A DNA stretch of 64,000 nucleotides from Corallochytrium limacisporum (lineage: Eukaryota; Opisthokonta): contig PDIP01000073.1 of the NCBI GenBank assembly GCA_002811645.1, forward strand, positions 151,898 through 215,897, given 5' to 3'. Positions 8,391-20,194 of this stretch are shown one piece after another. The position numbers were made by a program, and so were the translations under genes. The notes under the pieces were generated by a model, which was given only the letters and a program-made list of their open reading frames with translations, was not told the origin of the DNA and did not search any database. The stretch's first letter is position 1, and each line of letters opens with the position of its first letter.

Positions 8391-10949
8391 TCATCCATAT
8401 AATTCGGACGACTGCACATTCAACAATTCACCTTCTAGTTCCATAAGACGTCGTTCTAGACCGATATTCACAGCAACTAGGCCGGAGATCCTATCTTGAA
8501 GACTTCCGATTTCCGCTTGAGACTTACCAACAGTCTCTTTGAGCAAGTCATTTGCAATTTGCACAGCCCTGTCAGTTTCCGTGATGCGATCCCGATATTC
8601 TGCAATCACTTTCTTTTGACTCACATACTTCGCTCGACATGAATCCAGTTGGCTACGCAAGTCCACAATCTCTTGATGGATAGTTTGTTGTTCGAGATCT
8701 CTCGGGAGACCAACAAGAAGGCTCTGTCCTTGTCCAGACGATGAAATAGAGGCGATTTCTTGGTTGTACTTCCTTGCTGCAAAGAGCTCATCATTCTTCT
8801 TGGTCAGCGCACCACACTGCTGCCTGAATGTTTCAGATTCTTCTAATGCCTTCTGCAACTTCATATCCAATTCGGCAATACGAATTTGCAAATGATGAAT
8901 CTTGCTTGATCTTTTTGCATTTTCCTGCTTTAGACCAGCATTCTCACTTCTCAAATTCTCTAGGGCGGTCATGAGTATTTCCTGCTTCTGGTCGCACAGC
9001 CGTCTCACCTCTTCTGTTTCCAACCTTTGGGCCTTCAATGACTCACTAAGGGTAGCGAGCTCAGAATCCTTTAGTTGCCACAGGTCGTCCAGGTAGGACA
9101 CCTTGGCATCAAACTCTCGGGCGTCAGCCAGAGCAACTTGACAGGTATCTAATTGTTCCCTCGTCCGCGCATGGAATACCTGTTCCAAAAGAAGGCGATT
9201 CTGTAGCAAGAGAATGCAGTGCTTCAGTGTCTTCTCATCCCTTAAAGTGGCGAGACTGTATGGATTGGCCATTGCTGGATTAATAACCCTGGCCAGATGG
9301 GATTGCGGGGCAAAGGACTCGATCAAGCAACTCTCATGATGGTGAATTGTATCGATAATGCTGTCATTCAATCGGCCTTCAGCAGAAAAGAGGTTGCACA
9401 ACATATTCCCATGGTCTCCATCACCACGGCTTGGAAGGGTGACCAGGTCCGATGGCTCTGGCTCTCCAATGAATGATTCACCGCCACCGTGGAGAGATGG
9501 AGACTTGGCCAGCATGCTAAACAGATCACTGTCATCAACTACTGCGTGTTTGGCACTCGTTGTATCGTCCGACACTGTTTGTTGGCGACGCCGGTCCACC
9601 GTGGACGCACGTGGCAGAACGGGTAGCTTGATTACCTTGAAAGGGTCGAATGAGGGAGCCTTTGGGGTTTTCCGCAAGAGGTTTTGATGGAATTGGAATG
9701 AATTCGTTCGTTCTTCAATGCTAGTGCGCAGGTGTTGCAGTACAACCCCTGTGTCATCAGGCACACAGTCCGTCAGGGCGGGTCCTCCAGTTTCTGTCCC
9801 AAAGACCTCTGCGCGCAGAAAAGCAATCAGTTCCAATGGGAACAAGATGTACAGCTGTGCAAAGTACATGGTAAGGCTATGCGAATAGGATTGTAGAATT
9901 GTGGACAGAGTTGTGTTTGCCTTTGCCTCGCCTTTCATATCTTCTGCGGGTGCTTTAGCGGCGGCTTTGCGTGCTTTCGCGTTGGTCGTTATCGAGCCGG
10001 CAGCACCGATGACTTGCCAGGATGAGTCCTGATTTCCAACAGATGATCCACTGCCCGTGACAGTGATGGGTGTCCCAGTTGTGTCACCGCTTTGGTAGTG
10101 TCCCTCAAATGCCAGTTTTTGGCACCTTATTTCCCAACAAAGGTTCCGCAGCAGCACAGTAAAGAGCAGGTCAGTCTGGCGATACAAGAGCTTCACGACT
10201 GTTGGGACAACGAGTGATAGACAATTCAATGCCCCAGTGATGGTGGTGAGATCCCGATCAAATTTTGCACTCTTGCACACAGCACTCAAAAGATTGAAGT
10301 CCATGACTTGACCAACCTCCTCTGTATATGCTTTACGAGAAGTCTCGTGCAACAGCATCTCGTAGCACAGTGACAACGCCAACAGGCGGGTCTTCGGATC
10401 GGCGACGAAGTCAGCCAGCCTCTGCAGCCCCCATGGACTTGGTGCGACGGTGGCAAAGAACTTCGTAAGGCTTTGGCAGTCGCCAAACGGATCTTGTTGA
10501 AACTCAGTCACACGCTGAGGCGGTATTCCCAGATTCTTTAGAGTGGATCCGGTTTGCAGGCATAGCTCGACCATGGTGGTCGAATAGACCCTGGATTTTC
10601 CGGCCAAAATTCGCAGGACCTCACCAGCCAAGCATTTCAATTCATTATTTCCAGGATATTCCGCTGCACTGATAAGAAATACTAAAAGTATGGTGAAATC
10701 TCGACTCCAAGGTGTTTCTTCGACAAACACTTTGACAATGCGCAACAGGCTTGCATATTTGCTAGGATTTCCGTCCACAGCATCCCGATAGGTAAAGTTA
10801 AACTTAGGAAGAACGGCATCGCGAAGTGAAATTAAAGCCTCTGGACTCAACTCACTCAGTTGCACAGCAACTTCTGGTGTAATGACATAGTCATTGCGCA
10901 ACTGTGTTAGCACTAAGCGCTCTATTCGCCCGAGATCGTCATTATCCAT
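8391..10949 (-). CDS. TSC1: Hamartin, TSC1 subunit of the tuberous sclerosis complex
   Basis: An 852-residue protein matching hamartin in layout. An N-terminal helical HEAT-like domain (about 1-270) is followed by the segment LTMYFAQLYILFPLELIAFL, equivalent to the conserved hamartin stretch ending in a short hydrophobic patch. Next come a Ser/Thr-rich linker and a C-terminal coiled coil from about residue 590 (LRDEKTLKHCILLLQNRLL). The protein ends in LYG. TSC1 stabilises TSC2/tuberin, the GAP for Rheb, and so restrains TORC1. It is present in fission yeast and many fungi but absent from baker's yeast, which helps place the organism. The start is the first ATG; the frame before it continues only through non-ATG codons. 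No intron. It is convergent with the pseudogene, 75 bases apart. Confidence 0.88.
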   Translation of the reverse strand: MDNDDLGRIERLVLTQLRNDYVITPEVAVQLSELSPEALISLRDAVLPKFNFTYRDAVDGNPSKYASLLRIVKVFVEETPWSRDFTILLVFLISAAEYPGNNELKCLAGEVLRILAGKSRVYSTTMVELCLQTGSTLKNLGIPPQRVTEFQQDPFGDCQSLTKFFATVAPSPWGLQRLADFVADPKTRLLALSLCYEMLLHETSRKAYTEEVGQVMDFNLLSAVCKSAKFDRDLTTITGALNCLSLVVPTVVKLLYRQTDLLFTVLLRNLCWEIRCQKLAFEGHYQSGDTTGTPITVTGSGSSVGNQDSSWQVIGAAGSITTNAKARKAAAKAPAEDMKGEAKANTTLSTILQSYSHSLTMYFAQLYILFPLELIAFLRAEVFGTETGGPALTDCVPDDTGVVLQHLRTSIEERTNSFQFHQNLLRKTPKAPSFDPFKVIKLPVLPRASTVDRRRQQTVSDDTTSAKHAVVDDSDLFSMLAKSPSLHGGGESFIGEPEPSDLVTLPSRGDGDHGNMLCNLFSAEGRLNDSIIDTIHHHESCLIESFAPQSHLARVINPAMANPYSLATLRDEKTLKHCILLLQNRLLLEQVFHARTREQLDTCQVALADAREFDAKVSYLDDLWQLKDSELATLSESLKAQRLETEEVRRLCDQKQEILMTALENLRSENAGLKQENAKRSSKIHHLQIRIAELDMKLQKALEESETFRQQCGALTKKNDELFAARKYNQEIASISSSGQGQSLLVGLPRDLEQQTIHQEIVDLRSQLDSCRAKYVSQKKVIAEYRDRITETDRAVQIANDLLKETVGKSQAEIGSLQDRISGLVAVNIGLERRLMELEGELLNVQSSELYG

Positions 10950-13900
10950 AGTGTAGTTTTTCACATTGTCTCCTTGTGCACACGCTCATTCAGCTGTTGA
11001 ATGATAACCAGTTGCTGCTTTCACTCTGCTGCAATGACACCTTTTATTACATACCTTTGTGTTCCTCGTGCATCAGCAAACCGTAAACTCCGAACCACTA
11101 CCCGGTTCCTACGCGCTCCCCTTACCCACCCGACAGACGGATGTGACTTATGTCCGTTCTTGAGTGCGGTCGATTTCCAGTGCCTAATCAAGTATACAAA
11201 ATTAATAAGAAATCAGCCAACAGGTGTACATTTCTTGATCATTAAACATTCCATATATAGATTGTTATTTTCATATAAAAATAATCATATTGATTGAGAA
11301 AGGATTCATTTGAATTTGAAGTGTCGTCCGCTTCGGATACCCAACACTCATCCCATCCCTTGTCTTGGGTACCTTTGGCATATTGGCCGTTGTTCTGAGT
11401 GCCCACTGAGGAGCTGGAATCACGGATGTACCGGGAGAGATCGTCATCCAGCAGGGCATGGTACTGTAATGTTTTAGTCTGCTGGGATCCACAGAGTAAA
11501 TGTGTGACCATGTACAAGGTTTAACCCCCTGGATTCGGAAGGATCACCTCGGAACACAGGTGAAGTGGCGCCCCGTGCACACAGCACATCTACTAACCCA
11601 CCCTGCCCACAAAACTGACCTTACATGCCACAGTGCCATTCTTGACCGTCTGGACAGAGATCACTGCGGGCATTGTCAAATATGGAAAAAAATGGTGCAG
11701 AACAAAGCAGTTCACTGAGAGAAACTGTTGGACCTCCCTCCACACTGTATTTCCCCGCTGTACCGCACTCCTGTTCCCCTCATAAGCCCCCTCTTTTTTC
11801 CCTTCTTTAACCTGGGTGCGGATGAGTGGGGAAGTCATTGGCGCTTAACAAGAAACCACAGACAATTGGGAGGGCTTAGGGCAATTCGCTCAGTACAAAT
11901 TGAATGGGGATTTTAGAGAGCAACATATTTGGCGGCGCAAGTAGAATGCACAATTCCTGCAGAAAGTCGCGGTGGTATGGGACAATGCATTCGCGACAGA
12001 GTTGATAACAACTGAAGGACCATACTCAACGAGCAACACGTGAGTGAGAGGTGTTTGGATCCCTCGGTGCATTGTGACTGCTGATCTATGGGCGCCATAA
12101 TATCAAATATTGCATTGCATTTATACCAAAGGGGTACGGGTTGCTGTGTGACCGAGGGATATATACCCCTTGGTCTAACAATTCCTTCGCATCCTCTTTC
12201 GGGTGAAGATGGGGTTGGCACCCAACTGCAGCGCTGGCAAACACACTGCGAAATATACGAACGGGGAGATCTGGAATTGAATTTTAATTTGTTTGACATC
12301 TAATAAAAACAAAGACTACTACCAATTTTCGACTTCGCCACCTGATGAACATGTTCACTCCTCCACACATCACACTGCACAGGGGATTGACTTCCGTCGC
12401 ATATCGGGCTCAAAGGCTCGAAACTCATCCTGGTTACAATGTGTTTAGTCATGTCTACTTTTTATGTTATGAATTTATGTTGCGAGAGAGCAAAAGTGTC
12501 GTGAATGCAGCTGACATGCCTATGATGCAGTCGGTGCGCAGCCTTCCAATCGAGTTTGCACACAAGTTCTAGTCATATGGGGGGAACCTTTCCAGTTCAG
12601 CCTCCTATGTTATCAATACTGGTCACCATCTGAAACCATCCCATGCCCGTCTGGAGAATTACACAAATTGTGTTGGGGACAGGGACGAAGTGCTCCCATT
12701 GTGCGCAGTATTAGTTTTGAAGCAGACGGAAGTGAACAGTAGAGAGTGGCACTTAGCACGTCATACAATCTCAAGCGCACATGTTCTCATAGGGCATTGC
12801 ACCCCTGGACTGAGAGACGGACCTGCGCTAATTGATGTCACACAGGGACACATTCTTGGTTCAACACTACTGACAGCTCTTGTTGTCACACTATGCACCA
12901 CCGCAAAGAAGGGTCGCAAAGGAACATCAAGGCAACACTCGGCACCTGCCGAAAAGGACCTCTGGAATAACATTACACCTTGTGATCACTCCCTGAAATA
13001 GCACAGAGCCGCAAGGTGAGATAGAATACTGTACAATTCATCCTCGTGGTCGAAGTTATTGTAAGTGAAAGTTTGCTGCGATTCTATCCAAGCAAGCACA
13101 AGGGTCGGCGTCCAACCATTACAAGTCCAGGTTTCATTGTCTACATGTAGCGAATGCATTTACCCACAGGAGACTAAATACATAGAAAGTATGTACCTGT
13201 TCACGTACACAAGGAAATACAAATTCACTTTGAGCACGGCTCAACCCGTCTTGGCCACTGAAGTCCTCATTCAACAAGCGAATCGTTGATTGCAGCACCA
13301 TCTAGTTGTAGGGTACGTACCATGGGCGTTTGATATACTTTGCTCTGATTACAAACGATGGAGTTTGATAGATTTCGAGAGGAGCTGGCAAGATTTGCGA
13401 TTTGCATTGCTCTTTCCTTTTTTTGGTGGGCAAAAAGGGCTGTCCTGTCACAATCTGCAGCTGTGAGCTCTATTGGTCAGATGGATCTATTTGTTCAGAG
13501 AGTTGATCCTGTAAATTGACTCGGATCATTTTCTTATCACCGGACATCCTGCGATTATGAACAAAGGAGTACGAGACGCAGCTACAACCATAGTAGCAGA
13601 ACGCTACCACTAAGAGAGGCACAGGCACCACCAGTTCCCGCAGAGGAGAGTTTTGTTCGAGCCTCCGCTGTTTATTAGACGGGAGTGGGGACGGAAGCCG
13701 ACAACAAAGAACACATAGATATATCACTTCTCGGCATATTCCCATATTTAATCAAAGTCAGAAGGCATTTTCGTAGTCTGAATCCCCATAGTGAGAATAC
13801 TGGAACAATAAGGGTTCGACGCCCTCTGCCTTGGGAGGAGGAAGGGCTGCCATCCGAGACTGAGACTGTGGCTGTTCAATGGTAGAGAAGTGAAAGTAGA

Positions 13901-15403
13901 ACCACGTATTCAACGTATCTCACAAATTAATCGTTTATGGCATTGGTATTCACTGTGTGCACGCGTGGCATCAACCCTTAGAATGTGAACTGATGATAGA
14001 AGCCCGGCAATATCTCGAGAGAACGCATCTAAATGACCTTGACCATATTCCTGGCTCAAGTGCGTAACACACTAACTGTAAGACCGGGCATGAGGTTGTC
14101 GTATAGCTTTTGAGTTCCATAATCGGGCTCTTTGGATTGCGTCGTCAGAGAATGGGTCACTCGGAGCGCCCCGGGGGGCGGGGGGTTACCAACAAAGTTT
14201 GCCCTCCACGTATTTGATTGAACAAGACTGGGAACACTGGGACTGCCCCTTCCAATCAACCAGGTGCTGGAATTACGGAACATGAGGAGGCACGAATGAC
14301 GACTATCGTTCGAGGGTTTGGTCTTTGCGTTTCGGTGGGCTATGTCCTGTTAACAAGTGATTGTGTGGGCGGTGTGTGTACATGGAGGTGGCAGACTTTG
14401 CTACTGAACGAGTGTGCTGAATGTATGGCATACATATTGTCGTTTTATTGCACAGAACTAAAGAGGTGCACACTTTCACCCTCCCGCAACGATTGTGGAT
14501 GCAAGTCGAGTCTTGACCGGAGGGGAAAGCACAAAACTGATTCCAGAAAACGGGGATTTAAAGACCAAGGGAGTGGTGACTCTCGCAAACTATTTATGGC
14601 GGAATTGTGGACCCAGTGCCCATGAATGTGATAGAATGGCTAAGGAACTTCGATCATCTTTCCCCTGGGTGTGTGTTGGAGGGGGGAGGGGAGCGGACGC
14701 GGAGTGGGGGGATTTGAGTCGTGACCAAACTCGTGGTCCGTTAATCGAACTTTCATTTTCGATCCCGGTAGGAGAGAGGGCGGAACATCCCTCCCCTTCC
14801 TCCCCGCCTCCCTAACATACGCGCATCTTTTTAGAAACATTAATGGTTCACTATGTATATGAATAGTACGGGAGAGAATATGGAGGACGTATAACGACGG
14901 CGAAGATGTGCGTCCAACCCATCGATCGCTCAAGCCCATGCCAATTCGTCTTAGTTTCCCCCACCCTCGAAGGGGGACCTTGCAGGCCACAGGAACACGG
15001 GTCGATAGTACAGTGTTTAAGTCTATGATACGGAATGTTGAGCGCGCGTTGAAATGAAAGTACTGTTGTAAGTGTTTTGTACGCAGGCTGTTCTATCTGA
15101 TATCAAAATCATCAAACCACATCTCATTTGCTATGGTTTATTCCCGCGCCTATTGAGTGTGGCATGGTTTGAGGGAGATCCCCTTTTCGTATTTGAATGG
15201 GTTTAGTTTTGAGCGAGGGTTCAATGCAGCGCCTTATTCGTATGGCACAATCAAGCTTACAACGTTGGTCCATTTGGCTACCCTTGTTTAATAGACCTCT
15301 TCACTCCATCTTTGAGGAGTACCTGAAAGAATACAGGCTCCACTTTTAGTTTTGTGACACGGTAGTTGGTGATCGTTTGTATAGGGGAGATAAACGCGAC
15401 ACA
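10950..15403. other. 4.4-kb gene-poor region
   Basis: I see no supported coding gene or RNA gene. Short frames occur on both strands without domain signals. The region holds one single-mismatch copy (minus sense, 14414-14425) of the dispersed word TACATTCAGTAC, G/C-rich runs around 14169-14186 and 14680-14712, and scattered T-runs. The last 100 bases are the upstream region of the GPP34-like gene. Confidence 0.5.
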
Positions 15404-16447
15404 ATGTCTGTGAAGGCAATGATGACTCGGATAAGCACCCGCTCTAGTACCGGGCCCATTGACACTGGATTCGGGTTGAGACAGTCGGCAAAGCTACCCT
15501 GGACGATCGATGGTCTGCATGCTTACTACCAGAAGAGGGAGGAAGTACTCACCCTTCCTGAAGCATATCTGCTCCTCATCAGCAGAAGTGACTCCAGTGG
15601 GCAAATTATGGAGGACAAGCGCGGCCTATTCTTTGCTGTCCTGATGGAACTTGTGCTCGACGGTCACCTTGAGTATGGAATTTCTAGGGTTATGGTTGAC
15701 GAAGCTAAGGCCAGAGCTCGGGAGAACGAGGAAAAGATGCAGCTACAGGATGAATACGGTATGATGAGCAGAGATAGCGCAGCCAGTCAATCAACTAGGG
15801 GCAGTCTGGACACACAAGGAACTGTATCTGAAGCCACAGATTGCGGATATACTCCGAAGGCAGTTGCCGAGCCATCTCTTCTGCAGTACCGCATCCGTGC
15901 CCTCCATAAGATCCCCACTGGTGTAGAGATCCTGGACGAGGCCGTAAATCACGTCGCGCGCCTCAAGAACCCTCACACGTTTGCTGGATGGGTGGACCAT
16001 TTCTCCACTCGCGGTGATGGTATTGGGGTCCGTATCCGTGATCCTCATTACAAGACTGCCAGGTCTCTGCGCGAGAAACATATAATTACTCGCTACCAAC
16101 GCACTATCACTAGGTCTCGTATCGAGTATGACGAGAGTGTCCGCGAATCTCTGGTTCAACAGATGTCCCTTCTGGTGCACGCTCCTGAGAAGATAGACTG
16201 TGCTGGTGATGATCGCATTCGCCTGGAGTTCTTGCTTTGCATTGCCAAGTACAATGACTTGTTGTATGTCGAACTGACTGGCAACGACAAGAAGGGTAAG
16301 GCTGCTTTTGATGCTAGTGTTGACAATCTGGTTCAGAAACACGAGCTATGCCGCATCATGAACCACAGCTTGGAATATCTCAAGTTTACTCGCAAGAGTG
16401 AGCGGTTCTTGCCTGGGGCAGGACTGATCCGAGAGTTTGCATGGTAA
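15404..16447 (+). CDS. GPP34-domain protein, divergent GOLPH3/Vps74-like
   Basis: A 347-residue protein with the GPP34 fold pattern. It has LTLPEAYLLLI, then RGLFFAVLMELVLDGHLEY (compare the GOLPH3 stretch with an invariant LIEL core), PTGVEILDEAV, and a helical C-terminal half ending FTRKSERFLPG. GOLPH3/Vps74 bind PI4P on Golgi membranes and retain glycosyltransferases. This copy is divergent: a Ser/Glu-rich insert (about residues 105-160) splits the domain, and the tryptophan used for PI4P binding in human GOLPH3 has no obvious counterpart in the equivalent SGQIMEDKRG segment. It may be a paralogue with a changed lipid or cargo preference. The start is the first ATG after a run of non-ATG codons in frame. 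Convergent with the flippase gene, 252 bases away. Confidence 0.75.
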   Translation: MSVKAMMTRISTRSSTGPIDTGFGLRQSAKLPWTIDGLHAYYQKREEVLTLPEAYLLLISRSDSSGQIMEDKRGLFFAVLMELVLDGHLEYGISRVMVDEAKARARENEEKMQLQDEYGMMSRDSAASQSTRGSLDTQGTVSEATDCGYTPKAVAEPSLLQYRIRALHKIPTGVEILDEAVNHVARLKNPHTFAGWVDHFSTRGDGIGVRIRDPHYKTARSLREKHIITRYQRTITRSRIEYDESVRESLVQQMSLLVHAPEKIDCAGDDRIRLEFLLCIAKYNDLLYVELTGNDKKGKAAFDASVDNLVQKHELCRIMNHSLEYLKFTRKSERFLPGAGLIREFAW

Positions 16448-16699
16448 CAACATCGCAATTGGCATCAAAAGTTTTAATCCTTTGTGATTTTCGTGTGATG
16501 ATATATCGTTCACGCACCGCAATGGCATGGGGAGATTTCTGCTGGCAAGAATAGTTACCCATGCAACAACTACACATTTTCATCTTTCCAACCTTAGTGT
16601 ACATTATCTTGCCACAATTCTACGAATACAGCATAACATACACTCATGAGCACCGGAAACCTTTGTTACGAGTTATGAACGAAAGCTAGTTGACTTTAA

Positions 16700-19600
16700 T
16701 TATGCCATGGAGATTCCTGCTGGGCCATAGATATCGTCCGCCTCGACACTGCCCTTGACGCAACTGTTGTGCTTGCCATTTGAAAACGTCGGCGGGTTCG
16801 TGACAATGGCCTCTCCCGGCTTGGAAATGGAAGTTCCATATTCATCCTCCTCATCTGCGCGATCGGGGAACATAGAGACCAACCACTGCTCCCTCGCATA
16901 TTCTGTGGGCAGTGGTTTGATGCGAATTCTCAGATACCTGATGGTGAAGTTGGGAAGGATACAGATGACAATGCAACAAAACAACGAGAACCAGAAGGAG
17001 GCCAGGGAGGCAGTCTCAGCGAACACACCGGCAGCCTCTGGGGCCAGACTGGGCAGTGCAGAGTAGACTGGAGCAAACACGTAAATGGCAATCACGGACA
17101 GGAAGATGCCCAAGGAAGTGATCCAGTTCCATGTGTATATCATGGAAGCATTCTGAAGATTCACTACAGTGGTGGTGATCGCACCATAAACAAATCCAAT
17201 TGAAGCTACCCCAATATCAGACTCGTAGAATGCTCCAAAGGTTATGAAATAGATGACTGCACCCTGATAAATGCCATCGACCAGCGACAGCAAGAAGATA
17301 CGATTGTTGTAGAACGCGTCCACCTGTCCTCCACGGTACAATTCAGGGTAGGCAATAAGGGTTTCACGCTGGACGTGTTGCTCGAAGATGCCCATAAATA
17401 GAGGAGGCAAGGCAGTGAGCACAGAATTGTAAATAAGGATCCAGAGCTGATCGACGTTATACTGACCACTAAAACCATTGAAAAATTGGTAGTAAAACAG
17501 AACAAAGACCAAGACGACATTCTTGTAGAAGAAGAAAGACAGCATGCGTGCCAAGCGAGCATACGCCCAGGCACCATTGACCAGCAACAGTCCCTGTAGG
17601 TGTCGGAACTTGGCTATAGCAAAATCACTTGCCATGACCGCCTGCATACCTTCCTTACCACTGACACCAATACCAATGTGAGCACCCATAATCATACTCA
17701 CATCGTTTGCACCATCACCAATCGCCAGAGTCATGCGGCCGAAGCGGCTCTTCACCAGCTTCACCACTGCTGCCTTTTGCAGAGGGGTCACACGGCAGCA
17801 GATACACACTTTGATCATCGAGATAAGATGCAGGAAGTCCTTCTCGCAGGTATTGTGGAGGCAGTGAGCCAAAGTAGACCCCTCGATTATCAGGGCCAGA
17901 TCTGCTTCTGTCTCCAGCATAACCTGTTTATCTCGTTCCTCCTCATCCTGAATGCTGGCATACTTTCTGACGTGTCCACGGATGATGTCTCTGGCGGCGT
18001 CGGCACTATTAGCCTGCAAAACGATGCGTTGCGTATTTGGTAGAAGAAGTTTGCAGGAGACACCAATATTCACAGCAGTTTCGAGTTTGTCTCCAGTCAA
18101 CATCCACACTCGCATTCCCGCCTGCTGCAACTTGAAGATGGTCTCCGGTACACCGTCCTGCAGTCTGTCCTCCACAGCAGTGGATCCGAAGAGTACAAAG
18201 TTTTTCTCGATCATTTCAGTTTGGGTCTGGAGGAGATGCTCCTTAAGCGACTTGTCGCCTTCGATGTTTGCCTGTAGATAATCCTCACTCCATTTTTCAA
18301 ACCATTCTTCATCCAAGTCATTGCCGGCAACACCGAGAGTGCGCAGACCTTCCCGTGCGTAGTCGTCTAAATAGTTTTGAGTCTGCTCCTTGATGTTCTC
18401 TTCGGTCTTGTCAACCAATTCCAGCATCACACTGTCCGCACCCTTGCTGTAGATTCTGATCTTACCTTCAGGGGTACGAATGATGGCAGAGCTACGCTTG
18501 CGGTCACTGTTGAAAGCAATGGTATCCTCTACGCTGTATGTACGTGCCTCACCATTAATGAAAATAGTCACACTGTCACTGTCCCTGGCCTGCAATACAT
18601 AGCCAAAGTCGTTGCATCGCTCGACCAGTGCTACCTCATCCGGGCTCTCGCCTTCGTAGTTGTAGGGTGTCGCAGGATTTCTTGACGGCAGCACAGTAGA
18701 ATTCAAAACGAGGCCCAAAATAAAGTGGTGCATCATACAATCTGGATCATTGCGATCGATTTCAGCGTCCAATTCCACGACGCTCTTGTTGAACAGTGGC
18801 CATCCTAACCTCTCCTTCTGGGACGCATCCAAATGGAATTTGCTGCTGCGCACTGAGAACTGGCGCCAAATCATTTCGTTCTCAGTGAGTGTGCCAGTTT
18901 TGTCACTGAAGACGAACTCAATCTGACCCAAATCTTCGTTCAGGTTGAATGCACGCGGTTGACAATGCTTGCCACTTTCGTCATCGTACATCGAGCGATC
19001 AAAGCGGATGAAGAACAACTGTCCAAGCTTGATCAGTTCCATTGTAATGTACAACGAGATGGGAACCATTACGTTGTAAAGAATGATGAACTGGAAGAAA
19101 GATACGAACGCGCTCAGATCCTCATTGTCAATACCATCTTCAAAGGCAAAATACGGGAGATCGCTAAGATCTCGACGAGAGAGAAAGATCTTGTGTCCAA
19201 TGGCGCTGATAGCACACATAATCGATAGTAAGAACAGCTGAAAGAGAACATGAGAGTTCATCATTTTTTCCAGCTTACTGCGCTTAGGCTTTGGTGGCGA
19301 TGTGTTCAGTACCACCTTGGTGTCATGTCCCGTATAAAGCACCACTCCGTACGCTTGAGGACAATTCCGCAGAACACAGCCACGTAAGAGGAGGTTTCCG
19401 CTGTCGATTGAGTATACCTCCTCCTGCCATTCAACAAAACCACTGAATTCGTAAATGCGCACATTAGGCGGTTCGCAGTTGACCACAAGGCTATCCACAA
19501 CTTTGTCTGGTCCTTCCGTCTCGATTTCATTCTGCAAAACTGGCAACGCACGGCGTTGCTTAAGATTGGTCTCTCCATCTATGTTGGCAGTCTCTAGGAA

Positions 19601-20194
19601 GGCAAGACCATTCTCCACCTCGGAATGGAGCATCAGAATATCCGCAGGGATAATTTCCCCGTCCTCAAGCTTTACAATGTCCCCGACTTGCACCTGGCGC
19701 CACTCCACAACATGCCAGTCTGTACCGTTCCAGACCTGCGCCGGGCGAGCATTTACTTCCCTATCTGACCGCCAGCGTTGTAGGTCTTCCCGTGCGTCCT
19801 TTAAGGCAGTCACTGTGAGGACGAAAATTAAAGGAAATGCTGCCAGTCCGGATCCGAACGTAGATAATTGAGGAATGTAGTTCAGAACAATGAGAATCAA
19901 GAAGTAGATGTTCGCAATTCTATGGAACTGGTAGTACAGATTCTTTGGCAGAAAGGTCAAGAATGTGTACTGTGTTGAGGAGATGGAGTTATCGCAGAAA
20001 GGCATGTGATGGTGATGATCCCTGTGGGGGAAGAATGTTCTAAAATGTGTCGCCTCATTGATGCTTGCCCCAGTCTTCTGGCGCTTTAGCCTCCTCTTTG
20101 CCTTGCTCAACTCATTTTTACCATACCGGAAGCGAGCAGAACGCCTTGACCCCGTGGATCTCTGGCTCTGCTCATCTTGGATATCGAGAGCCAT
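16700..20194 (-). CDS. P4-type ATPase, phospholipid flippase (Dnf/ATP10-like)
   Basis: A full-length 1,164-residue P4-ATPase that moves aminophospholipids or related lipids to the cytosolic leaflet. Visible parts in order: a basic N-terminal tail; the P4 entry motif FLPKNLYYQFHRIANIYF; the actuator loop with DGET; the phosphorylation motif DKTGTLT with Asp431; the nucleotide-binding motif GESPDEVALVE; GDGANDVSMI in the P domain; and a C-terminal block of about six membrane helices. The wording of the first membrane segments is closer to Dnf1/Dnf2 and ATP10 than to Neo1. Such enzymes usually need a CDC50-family beta subunit, which is not in the window. A His-rich run, HRDHHHH, sits just before helix 1. 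No intron across 3.5 kb. The start is an ATG with no upstream extension. Confidence 0.95.
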   Translation of the reverse strand: MALDIQDEQSQRSTGSRRSARFRYGKNELSKAKRRLKRQKTGASINEATHFRTFFPHRDHHHHMPFCDNSISSTQYTFLTFLPKNLYYQFHRIANIYFLILIVLNYIPQLSTFGSGLAAFPLIFVLTVTALKDAREDLQRWRSDREVNARPAQVWNGTDWHVVEWRQVQVGDIVKLEDGEIIPADILMLHSEVENGLAFLETANIDGETNLKQRRALPVLQNEIETEGPDKVVDSLVVNCEPPNVRIYEFSGFVEWQEEVYSIDSGNLLLRGCVLRNCPQAYGVVLYTGHDTKVVLNTSPPKPKRSKLEKMMNSHVLFQLFLLSIMCAISAIGHKIFLSRRDLSDLPYFAFEDGIDNEDLSAFVSFFQFIILYNVMVPISLYITMELIKLGQLFFIRFDRSMYDDESGKHCQPRAFNLNEDLGQIEFVFSDKTGTLTENEMIWRQFSVRSSKFHLDASQKERLGWPLFNKSVVELDAEIDRNDPDCMMHHFILGLVLNSTVLPSRNPATPYNYEGESPDEVALVERCNDFGYVLQARDSDSVTIFINGEARTYSVEDTIAFNSDRKRSSAIIRTPEGKIRIYSKGADSVMLELVDKTEENIKEQTQNYLDDYAREGLRTLGVAGNDLDEEWFEKWSEDYLQANIEGDKSLKEHLLQTQTEMIEKNFVLFGSTAVEDRLQDGVPETIFKLQQAGMRVWMLTGDKLETAVNIGVSCKLLLPNTQRIVLQANSADAARDIIRGHVRKYASIQDEEERDKQVMLETEADLALIIEGSTLAHCLHNTCEKDFLHLISMIKVCICCRVTPLQKAAVVKLVKSRFGRMTLAIGDGANDVSMIMGAHIGIGVSGKEGMQAVMASDFAIAKFRHLQGLLLVNGAWAYARLARMLSFFFYKNVVLVFVLFYYQFFNGFSGQYNVDQLWILIYNSVLTALPPLFMGIFEQHVQRETLIAYPELYRGGQVDAFYNNRIFLLSLVDGIYQGAVIYFITFGAFYESDIGVASIGFVYGAITTTVVNLQNASMIYTWNWITSLGIFLSVIAIYVFAPVYSALPSLAPEAAGVFAETASLASFWFSLFCCIVICILPNFTIRYLRIRIKPLPTEYAREQWLVSMFPDRADEEDEYGTSISKPGEAIVTNPPTFSNGKHNSCVKGSVEADDIYGPAGISMA

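Noticed and set aside
13803-13830. T-arm-like sequence AAGGGTTCGACGCCCT resembling a tRNA B box
   Set aside because: No A box, acceptor stem or anticodon arm can be built around it.
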